From Vespula vulgaris (Eukaryota; Arthropoda; Insecta; Hymenoptera; Vespidae), in the NCBI RefSeq assembly GCF_905475345.1, contig NC_066593.1, positions 2,016,774 through 2,080,773 on the forward strand: a stretch of DNA of 64,000 nt. Reading direction: 5' to 3'. The notes below the pieces were generated by a model, which saw only the letters and a list, made by a program, of their open reading frames with translations, had not been told where the DNA came from and ran no database searches. Shown here piece after piece: positions 28,227 through 39,000 of this stretch. How positions within the stretch are numbered: the first letter of the stretch is position 1; each line of letters opens with the position of its first letter. A program made the translations under genes and the position numbers.

Positions 28227-28785
28227 TAAATTACTGTATAATTAATATATTAAATAAATGTATAATTAATATGACCAAAAATGATATACATAAATGAAAT
28301 GTGATCATTGATGAAAAAAAAATGTACATTATGTATAGATTATTTTTTACTTTTACATTATGTATTCATTATTTTTATTATTATTAAGGACGCCTTAAAG
28401 AAATTTAACAACAAATAAAAAAAAGGAAAAAAAAAAAGAATTCTTTTTAATAGTCAAGCAGATATGTGTGTCTAAAAATTGCTATGGGAAGGTAAAATCA
28501 GGAAGAGTACTTCCGTTACTTATAAAAATCCTTAGCCAATAATAATATGGTTCGTTTCGGAGAATGCATAGGAAACATAAAAAAAAAGAAAGAAAAAAAG
28601 AAAAAAAAATTATAAAAGGTGCAAAAACGTTGGAAGGGAGAATCAGGAAGAAGGGAATCATACGATGCATGTCGCACAGGTGTGCACTTTGGGAGTTCAC
28701 GAAGGGAGAGATATAGCGCAATCGCGTTTACATGTCCCTTAGGGACAAACCTAAACATAATTATACTTTTAAGGTACTTCTAATA

Positions 28786-28817
<32 letters not shown>

Positions 28818-29686
28818 GAGAATGAGAGAGAAAAAATGGATATTAACTCTTCGTGATGAAGAAGGTGATCCTAATATTTCCAATTATTTTCAATAATATA
28901 ATTTAAAAAAAAAAGAAAGAAAATACAAGATAAGAAAAATTATAATTTTTTTTATATCATAACAATTATAAAAACATTGTTAATAAAAAAAATAAATAAA
29001 TATACATATATATTTGTCTACTAAATATAAAAAATAATTGAGCACGTAATTAAAATAATCGAGTAAATGACGAAACTTCTAAAATATTCTTTTAAAAAAA
29101 TTAGAAAAAAGAATAAAATAAGGGGGAAAAAAATAAGAAAAGAGAAAAGGAAAGGGAGAAAAAAACGTTATAAAAGTGTACTCATTTCGCATAGTTCGAA
29201 ACTTCCACGTATGTAGTAAGTACTTGGAATATGAAGAGGAGAAAAAGGAGGAGGAGGAGGAGGAGGTCCGTGAGAAGCGGTAAGTGTTTCAAACCCATGA
29301 GAGCGTTCCAGTACCTTTACTTCCCTCTCTCACCATTTCCACAACTCGCGTAACAGTAATCATTGTGTTTAAGTATAAACTGTCTACCGTATATTTCTAA
29401 ATGGTCGCCTTTTCAAACCGAGAGAAAGGATATTCTCTGATTTCGAGACTTTCGAAGTACATATACTATATATGTATATAACAATTACTCAATACACTTT
29501 AGAAATCTAAATTATCAAAAAAGAAAAAGATAATAATAACGAAAGTACTATATATATATATTTCAACATTAACTCAATTAATGATACAAATGATTATCTT
29601 CATGTATATATATATATATATGATTCTAAATTAAAATTAAAATTAAAAACAAAAACATATATATGTATATATATATATATTAGTGT

Positions 29687-29688
<2 letters not shown>

Positions 29689-29721
<33 letters not shown>
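29689..29721. repeat. (CA)n microsatellite
   Basis: Sixteen CA units next to TA/TG-rich DNA. Confidence 0.95.
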
Positions 29722-29722
<1 letters not shown>

Positions 29723-30294
29723 TCCTATAAAACTTCTTACATAGATAAAAGTACCATTAAATTCTAACAAAACTAACAACCCAAATTCTTTACCATAAAC
29801 AATAAAAACGTGAATACATGAAATGCTACGTTTAGAAATTCGTGTTAACACTCTATTTAGTAGTCTATAATTCTGTCAGTGCACTTCTAACAAAACCTTC
29901 TAACAAACTCGCATGCATTTCGTTCCCACCCACGCGTTCGTGGAGTTTAACCGGTGAAAGAAAAAAAAACAAACAAAAACAAAACAAAAAATAAAACAGA
30001 AGGGAAGAAAACCGGAACATCGTATATAACAACTGTAGTTAATGTGAGAGATGATCCCACATAATAAATCACAAGCGAGAATTTGATTCGATCAAGTCTG
30101 ACACGAGAATGAGAGAAAGGAAGGGCAGTCAATGAACGAGTTCACACGAAAGAAAGGGGAAGTTCACCATGTCAGTAGTAGTAATAGTAATGGTGGTCAA
30201 AAAGGGTGGCTAATAATTTCCTACGGTACCCGTATAAACATCCAACATCCTGCCAGTTTCGAATGTGTGATTGAAAATGTTGTGTGGTGTGTAG

Positions 30295-30302
30295 TGACGT
30301 CA
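30295..30302. promoter_or_regulatory. CRE palindrome TGACGTCA
   Basis: A perfect CREB/ATF site in the context GTAGTGACGTCACCTAAC. The block 30130-30300 is slightly richer in GC. Similar 8-mers occur at 199 and 10580. No transcript start can be tied to it. Confidence 0.3.
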
Positions 30303-31083
30303 CCTAACACGTCCTGCTCTCTCTTTCTGTCTTTCTCTCTCTCTTGTCTTTTTCTTTTTTGTTTTGTTTCGTTTCGTTTCTATCTTCGTATTGAACGGAC
30401 AATACACAACATGGAGCCCTCTGTAACCGCCGATAATAATTATGGGAGAGGCCTGACCAAACTTCCGTTACTGAACAAAACCAATCTATCGAATTCGATG
30501 TTTCGAATGTTTTCTTTCCTTTTTTGTTTCTTATTTATTCTTTTAATTAAACGAATAAATAAATTTTTTCATTAATATTAGATACATTCTATTTAACCAT
30601 TCGTCGTATATCTATTTTGTTTAATAATTTGTTAGTTATAGAAATGTTGATAGAAATTTTTTATGAAAATTAATCTTTATAATTTATCCAAGTTTATTCG
30701 ATGTTTTTCTCTCTCTTTTTTTTTTTTTTAATAAAAATGTTAATATAAATTCCTATAAAAAATTAATGTTTGTAAATATCTATAAGTTTATCTTATATAT
30801 ATATATATTTTTTTTTTCAAATAAATTTATAAAATTATGATCTGAATTAATCATATATGAGATATTGTCGTTTATATCGATAAATTTAATTTGATAAATT
30901 AAAAAATAGGATAATAAATTGTATTTAATTGATAAATTGATAAAATAGGATAATAAATCGTATATATAATAAGCAATTGCAATTTCGAATTCTGAAATGA
31001 GATACGATAAATAGATATTTTACTATCGGTTACTACCAGTTTATTATCACTTGATTTATATATATAAAAGTTAAGTCAAAGAG

Positions 31084-31266
31084 ATAGGAGTACTATCTAT
31101 CGGATATTTTGGAATAATTATACTTGAGCTGACCATTTACTTGACCACCGCATATTCGCATGCTGACTAGGTCCAACTATTTTGAGCGTTTAGAGCGTTT
31201 TAGAAAATTTTAACAGGCAACGACCGACACAAAATATCTGACCTATTTACGTGAATATTCTCCTAT
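31084..31266. mobile_element. Possible 183-bp fold-back element with imperfect inverted ends
   Basis: The left end reads ATAGGAGTACTATCTATCGG then ATATTTTG. The right end read backwards is ATAGGAGAATATTCACGTAA then ATAGGTCAGATATTTTG. The shared blocks ATAGGAG, CTAT/ATAGG-TC and GATATTTTG keep the same order. The core is richer in GC than the flanks and has no frame. A TA-rich run follows on the right. Confidence 0.4.
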
Positions 31267-32066
31267 ATACACTATACTTTATATATATATATATATAATA
31301 TATATATATGAAGCAATTGTTATTTTAAATTATTTTATTACAACTTAAAACTCGGAGAAACTTATTTATTTACTTATTTTTATATCCACGGTAAAGGAAT
31401 GACCTTAATTAAAATGAAAAATAAGGGACGTCAGGAGACATTTGGAAAAAAATTTTTCCTTCGAAAGGAAATGTTTTGAAATAAATACTTTCTTAAGTTG
31501 AATAAGCATACCCTTAGAATTAAATAAATCTTTCTTAATATTCTATACCTGTTGTTTAAGAATAAACTGTTGTTATTAACAAAAGAAATAAATGAAGAAA
31601 AGAAACTAAGATTTATTACTTTATTACTACCCTTCTTCTTCTTCTTCTTCTTTTTCTTCTTCGGGACAAGTTTGAACAATGTCTTCTTTCTACCTGATCT
31701 TTCGGATTTAACAAATCCTTTCTAATACCCATTTCAAAAATAAAAATACAATGAATTTATGAAACTTTCTTCAAAAATTTTTATATTTTCCTTTATCCTT
31801 TTTTTTTGGTATTTTCTACGGGACTCTTTTGTCTAATTCTTTTCTATTTCGGATCTAAACGAATCCCCAACTTTGTCTCATACCCTTAAGAAACTTTGAA
31901 CAAAAGCAGATACACACCTGCAGCTTTCTCAGAAATATAAAATTTAATCTGTTGATTTGAAACAACGATTTAACTCGTCACGAAAACTTTCATTTATCTT
32001 TTAACGAAATAACAAACAAATCATGTGTTCTTTAAATCATTTTTTTCCTCTAATGAAAAAAATATA

Positions 32067-32098
<32 letters not shown>

Positions 32099-33647
32099 AC
32101 ACATATACAAATATTTCAATACATAAAATTCTCCCACTGCCTCTTAAATGATCAACAAATTTATAACTTTATAAATTCAAAATCAACCCGCGACGATTGA
32201 CGTTGAACCAAAAAAAGAAAAAAATCATTATTGATTTTTTATTCTAATAATTCATTATCAATTGTATTATTCTAATAATAAAATTAATTCCAATAATCGG
32301 CAAAGCGAAATACGACCAGCGTGGTTTTTTTTTTTAATGAGGGACACGTGAGAATAAATTTTTAAGAAGGAAAAAAATGAAGAGGGTAAAAAACGAACGA
32401 AAGGTAAATGAAAAAGATAGAGAGAGAGATATGAGAGGAGGATGAGAGGGGGGAAAGAGTAAATAACAGTTGGGGAGAATATTTAAAGAGGGGAAACTGT
32501 GTCAAAGCAAAATTCTTAGGCAGTTTTCGAGAGCTACTCGTGTAATCTTTTGAAGAAATGAAAAATAAAAATAAAAAAAAAGAAGACGAAGACGAAGAAG
32601 ACGAAGATAAAGAGAAGCGGAAACGTGGTCAGTTAGCTGAAGAATAAATAATCGTGTGGAAAGTAAAAGAAGTTCTTTGTAACGTCACAAGTACAAAAGA
32701 TCATGACGAACACCTGCACTCTTTCTTTCTTTTCTTTTTCTTTTTCTTTTCTTTCTTCCTTCCTTCCTTCTTCAAACTCTTTTTCCTCTTCCTCTTCTTC
32801 TTTTCTTCTTGTTCTTGTGATCTCCCTAGCACAAACTATGACGCTTTCTATCCTTAAGAGATATTGCCCTCTTTAAACGAGCTCGAGATAATTAATTAAT
32901 TCCGAATATCGATATCATTACATTTACATGAACAGTTTCGATGTGACGAATCATTTTATCAATTTCCAAAATTGTTACTAGATAATAATCGTTAATTTAT
33001 AAGGAAAGTAAAATATTCAAATTATTGAAAAAAGATTCGAGAAAGTATTTTGAAAATATTACAAAGAGAAAAGTAAAGAAGAAAATTAAAAATAATCTTA
33101 TATTATATAAATTTATAACAACTGATTAATATTAGTATATTCTAACACGGTATAGTATATTTATTCAATATAATTGTATTTAGCACGATCTTGATATAGT
33201 ATAATAATTATATTAATTATAATTATACTTATCTTTTAAGAACAGAGATTGAGATAGAGATAGAGAGAGAGAGAGAGAGAGAGATAGAGAGGTAACCTCT
33301 AACATAAAACTTTTCGATCGACACAACAAATATGACCTTTCGATCGTCCTTATAATATTTTCAATATTACGAAGAACTATTTTATATTGTGTTTTGTATA
33401 CCACGTTAATTGTGTTAATTGTCACATGTATAATAATCACATGTGTAAATAATCATTAGAAAAAACATAATATGTACTACGACACATCGATGGCAAATCT
33501 TGAAGGTTATTGAAATTTTCTCAGAAACGTATACATACAAAAGCAGAGATATACGTATGTAAAGGCGAAATTAAAATCATAAAAATAAATTCTTTCTAAG
33601 AGATATTTCCAATATATATATATACACACACACACACCACACGTCCA

Positions 33648-33683
<36 letters not shown>

Positions 33684-34085
33684 TATGCATGCATATATAC
33701 ATACGTAACAATACATTTCACACAGAACAACAATTTCTCGGTATTCGTCGAGAAAGTAATATAAGGAATATTAACCATCGTTCTTCGTTCACGTAAAAAT
33801 ACAAGAGAAAAATAAAACTAAATTCGTTAATGACGAATCTAATCCGTATTATATCCGAATTATTCTGTAACGAAAATAATGACGACGATACGTCTATTAA
33901 ATTTTCATAAAGATTTTCAATGTTTCGATATAACTGTTCATGTTTTTATATGTTCGATGAAATATCGAAAAAGAGAGGTTAACCAGTAACATTTCTTAAA
34001 GATTCTTCATCGTTCGAATAATAATTAATATTAATCGATTCGTTGCTTTTCTAAAGGAGAAGAAAGAAAAGAAATTAATACTCAC

Positions 34086-34910
34086 TTTTCGAAGTCTTTC
34101 CAACTCGTTCATATCCACGTTCGACTGATCCAACTATAAAAAAAAAATTCATTTGTACATATTTTATAAACACACTTTCATTTTATTCGCAATAACGGAT
34201 ACATTCGAATGCGTGGAAGAATATGTTAATAAGAGACGAATAATAAGATTTAATTTTAAGACATAATTTATGTTACACGAACATCGCAGGATATTTTGTC
34301 TCTTAAATTTTCGAATATTAACAATTTCGGAGAGAAATGAGATATGTTATGCGAGTATTTTATAAAAATATTCTTTTTTTCAACGAATCAATGCGATTCC
34401 TCGTTAACGACGAGTTAACCTAACCTAACCTTGATAAGAAACAAAAAAGATGAGAAAGAAATAACGAGAGACTAACGTACATATCTAAAACAATATTTCA
34501 AAAGAAAGAATAGGAAAAAAGAAAAAGAAAAGAAAAGAAAAGAAATAACGATAACTTACTTCTACAGGAACTGATGTATTACAAATGGCGACTTTGGTAT
34601 CTCTCTCGTTGTTATTACGACGAGACGAATTCATCGTGGTTATTGTACTAGTAGTCGTTATGGTTTTATCGTAACGAAAGTCGAGCAAGGAGAAAAAATT
34701 ATTATTCCTATTGTCGGTGTTGCATTCGGATGTTTCTTCGACGATGGTATCGTTGTCGTGTAATTCATAATCCAGAGATTTCGAATCACGAACGTTTCTA
34801 ACGAGTGAACGCGCGAAAGAGCTTTTAAAAAAGTGACAATGTGGCGATACTTCGTTGCCTAAAGCGAATTGCACTGCCGATGAAGACGACGATGCACTTT
34901 CCACAGCCAT
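34086..34910 (-). CDS. Unrecognised gene, first two coding exons
   Basis: Exon 1 (34560-34910) runs from ATG with a good context (AAAACATGG) for 117 codons to GAA then GTAAGT. Exon 2 (34086-34133) is 48 bp, phase 0 on both sides, with a TTTTTTATAG acceptor and a GTGAGT donor, and encodes DQSNVDMNELERLRK. The protein starts MAVESASSSSSAVQFALGNE. It is Ser/Asn/Thr-rich, hydrophilic, without a signal peptide or membrane segment, and ends in a short charged helix. Only weak low-complexity similarity to anything came to mind, so I give no function. The gene runs left into repeat-rich DNA. The best candidate for a later exon is 21541-21624, which is phase-compatible. A CpG-rich stretch at about 35190-35420 could be its promoter. 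Confidence 0.6.
34414..34433 (-). repeat. Short interstitial TTAGG run
   Basis: The plus strand reads TTAACCTAACCTAACCTT. On the minus strand this is two to three copies of GGTTA/TTAGG, the canonical insect telomere unit. It sits in the first intron of the unrecognised gene. With so few copies it may be chance or a small promoter-like motif. Confidence 0.4.
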
Positions 34911-36087
34911 GTTTTTGTATATCGAAATGAAACTTTAACGTATCTATTTTATAACGCGAATTTTATATATATATATATATGTATATATAAAGAAATGTGA
35001 ATTTGACGATCGAAACGTTTCCTCTTATCGACGCCGATCGTAACACGCGCGAATCGATTATTAATTATTATCAGCACTAAATTTGATTTTCACTCTTCAC
35101 GATTTCTACGCATATACGTTTCGATATCTTCCTTAGTTTTTTTTATTTCTACACGAATTTTTTTCACTTCTCGAATAATAACGATCGATTTTGAAAGAGG
35201 ATATAAGAAAGAGAATGAGAAACCACCCCTCCACGAGAGAGAAGAGGTTGAAACTTCCTCCTCTCACGATGTCGCGTCGAAGACTGAGTAGATATGGCAG
35301 CGATGGTACGCGCCAAGCCTCTCTACGGCACTTCCCCCACCACCACCGCACCATTGCGGCTGCGCGCGCATCATCGCTCTGTTCACGTATCACCACCATT
35401 TGTCCTAACCAGTAACAAAGTCTTTCCTTCGAAATATAAGGTACAACATTACGTATTTACCTTTTCTCTCTCTCTCTCTCTCTTTCTCTCTTTCTCTACA
35501 AAGGACAATCCTAATATAATAGAGAGTATAGATAGAATCTTTATTTATCTTTATTTTGTTAAATCGTAGATACGCTTCTACGTGATTTTTCCATGAAATG
35601 TTACACTTATCATTTTAAAAGTAAAATGTTATCGTAATTTTGTTACAAAAACTTAATTTTATTTTTACGACAATAAATGTTACTTACTTTACATCCCTAA
35701 CTTGTTTTTCACGTATTTCAAAGGTTTTGTTCTTTATAGATAAAAAGAAGTTACTTTTTGGAATGGACTGAACTTTCGAATCGTATATATATATATATTT
35801 TCTTCTGAGTAATCCCTCAAACTATTTCATCTAAAAATAACTTTTCTTATCGATTATCAACGATTTATATTTTACATATATTGATATTGAATCACATAAC
35901 ATATATAAAAAAATTTTAATTATTTCTCTCTTCTATATTGATATTACTTAGAAATTAATTCACACATAATTACATCGTTAAATATATAACCATTAAACAA
36001 ATGGCACGGTAACAATATATTAAAAAAAAAAAAATAATAAAAACAAAAACAAAGAAAACGACAAAAAAAAACAGTTCAAACTCAATA
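34911..36087. other. Spacer between BRCA2 stop and the unrecognised gene
   Basis: It contains the CpG-rich block at 35190-35420, a short TC run (about 35466-35485) and AT-rich DNA in which BRCA2 transcripts presumably end. Several AATAAA-like strings occur on the minus strand, but none can be singled out. Confidence 0.6.
35190..35420 (-). promoter_or_regulatory. CpG-rich stretch upstream of the unrecognised gene
   Basis: This block has many CG dinucleotides (GTCGCGTCG, GCTGCGCGCGC, TACGCGCC) in otherwise AT-rich DNA. It lies 280-510 bp upstream of the ATG at 34910. Both strands have short open frames, but neither shows splice-supported coding structure. Position and composition suit a core promoter or 5' UTR. 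Confidence 0.35.
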
Positions 36088-39000
36088 TCACTTAGGATCA
36101 AGATTAAGTCCCGTTGGTTTTAAATTGTTGTTACGAATGGGTGAACGAAAATCAAGAGACACTCTGCTCGAACTATTTTTAAGAACGATCGGAGAAAGTT
36201 CTGGTGGATTACTGTAATAATGAAGTTTTTCTAAACGCCTGTGTATAGCTACCGATCTAATCGATGAAGAAGTACGTGTCTCTGAACGAGGATTGGAGCC
36301 TATTAATTTGGGTGTGCTTGTGTTCAATGTTTTTTTATCAGGGGTATTTTTATCAAGGGTATTTTTATCAGGAGTAATATACAAGGATGTTCGTGAAGAT
36401 CTTTTTTTTTGTATCTCCAATGAGATATCTTCTGCACATTTGTGGGCATAGCTGGCATAGGGTATCTAAAAAATAAATAGTAGAAGTATGGTGATTATCT
36501 AACAGATAAAAAAAAAGAAAAGAAAGAAAAGAAAAGAAAAAGAAAAAGAAAAATACAAAATAAAAATTATCTACCTTGATTAAATTCTTTATATTTTCAA
36601 AAGCTTGACAAAGATGTTTATGCCGAGGATTACGCGTAAATACACTTCTATCTGTACAATATGCAATTGGTATGTTCCAAGAGGTAGCACGTCTCCATTC
36701 TAAATTGCTACAGGAGATAAGAGAACCAATAGTAAGGATTTCTGTATACCCAAACGTAGATATACCTTGCCAAAACAAAATAGATAAATAAGAAGATCTT
36801 GATGAGTCATCTTTTGGATTCTCGCGTGGACATGCTATATTAACGGCATCAAAATTTTTCATACCCTATACATATAAAAATTGTATCAATTAGATATCTT
36901 CTTTTAATTAAATTTAAATGTAATATGGATAAACACTTACGTAAGGAGAATCAACGATTGACGAAACGATTCCTACTGTATCGAATTCTCCATAAAGTGG
37001 ATTAAACGAAGAATCGGTTATACTCTGCAATGGAGTATATGTACGAGATTGAAGAAAATTTTTACATATTCCTTCTTTATTGAACATTGTGTTTCGAGAT
37101 GCCGTAAGCTGAAGGTCACCGGCTCTGTAAAATGTCACATGTAAAAATGATCAATGAAAAGATATTTTTTTTTTTTATAAACGCATACCGTTTGCCAGAA
37201 GCAAATATATTATGAATCGATATACAAGTTCCTTCTTTAAAAATATCGATGATATCTTCACTGGGACTCCAAATCGTTAATACTGCACTAGTGTCTTCTT
37301 CGTTCACGCGAACTTTAAGAACCGATGAAACTTGTCGACGTGGTGGCATACTTTCACGTAACTTTGATTGTAATTCTTGTTTGAACTCCTCTGCTACACG
37401 ATCACGATTTAATACATTTCTTTTACGTCCTTTTAAATCGATACCATCGGATTCGAAAGTATTACTTCTTGCAGAGTCAAACTTTTGTTCAGCTTCTGCA
37501 TAAAATGCTTCTACTTTTGATCTACACTGCTCTTCATAAGCGAGATTAGCTTTCTCTTCGCTTCGACTGTTTCGAAAAACTGAAATAAAATAATTTATAT
37601 AGACATATATATATATATAATATTTAAATATTAATATTAATTTCTACATAGATATGAAATTGTATCATACTAGATTCTCCGGAAGCATTTTTTTCGTGAT
37701 ATAACATTGGATATGTTCTAGTAATCACAACTTTAAGTTTGCCAATTAAACCACCATTCGGACAAACATTTTTTAATTTAATAAGTATAGGTCCAGGACA
37801 ACGCGCATATCCCAATTTAGTGTCCCATTTAATTCTTCTGGTTGAATTGGTATGAATTTTTAAAGATACATCGTGAGGAATCTAATTGATAATATAATAA
37901 TGTTAAAATAATGTAAATAGTAGAAAAGAAAAATTTCTTTTCGTTTATTTTTTTATTATACATACCTCTAAAGGAGGACATCCCTGATCAAGGTTCAACA
38001 ACTCTGCTCCAAATGTCATTAATTTAGTACCTTCGCGTATCTTTCCAGACATTATGTAATTCATCATGGTAATATCAATAGAAGCAGGGATACTATACCA
38101 CCCATCCGTTAGTATCATTTTCCAATGATTTATATTTGATACTTTTGGAGTTGTGTTTATATTTTCCTCGTCTTTAGACTATATACAAAAATAAAGATAT
38201 ATTGATGTTTCCAAAGAAATAATGATATTTATTTTCGATTAATATTGCATATTTACCTCGTTAAGATATGATACACATAGAACCATTCTTTTGGATGCGC
38301 TATCATCTTTTTCTAAAATCCGTCTTAAACAAGGCCTTTGCAATCTATCAATTTCACGATCATAACGATATTTAAGTTGTACCATAACGTTAGCCGGTGT
38401 CAACGATCTATATTATTGTTACATAAATAAAAGAGGATTAATAATCTATAACAGTATGTTATAATTAATTAATAATTAAATACTTACCTTGGTAAACTAA
38501 TAGAATTAAATTTAATTCTATCCATAGATGCAAGTTTCCAAATAATCCATTTATAATGATTTTCAATCCAATCTCTGGGAAGAAGACTTGGATCAACTCC
38601 TGGACTTGCAAGAAAGGATCGTTTAATTTCTGAGATTCCTAAATAATCATCTTTATCTGGTATAAGATAGCCACCATCTTCCATCTTCAAACTATCTGAA
38701 TTTTTGTGAATAATTTTTTCTCTATACAGAATATAAATAATTATCATTATATAGAAAATATGAAATAAGAAAATAAATATATCAAGAAGAGTGTTTTTAT
38801 TTTACCCATAGAAATCAATGCATCGGAATTTGAATGATGGAGCTGTGGTAGATGTGATTGTTAATATTTCTGGCAATATACCTCGATTGATAAGCTAAAT
38901 AAAAAATGATTGTTAAGCAACTAATCGTACACGTATACACACATACAAACATATTATTGTTATGTACAAATATTTTATTAATACCTCTTCGTGAGTGCAT

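Larger units (their letters stand above)
21625..34085. other. Non-genic, repeat-rich DNA, possibly the large intron of the unrecognised gene
   Basis: If the exon at 21541-21624 belongs to the gene at 34910, this is its 12.5-kb intron. It holds microsatellites, the fold-back element at 31084, element copy 2 at 22100 and A/T homopolymers. No further splice-bounded coding exon was recognised. Confidence 0.5.

Noticed and set aside
28482..28758. Two overlapping minus-strand frames of about 80 codons
   Set aside because: Both end in Phe-rich translation of an A-tract, and neither has a plausible splice site or family resemblance.
30132..30575. 147-codon plus-strand frame
   Set aside because: Composition changes to Phe/Leu/Ser runs after a short unique part. 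No known motif and no exon borders were found.
34414..34433. Telomere fusion or interstitial telomere
   Set aside because: Only two to three TTAGG units, far too few.
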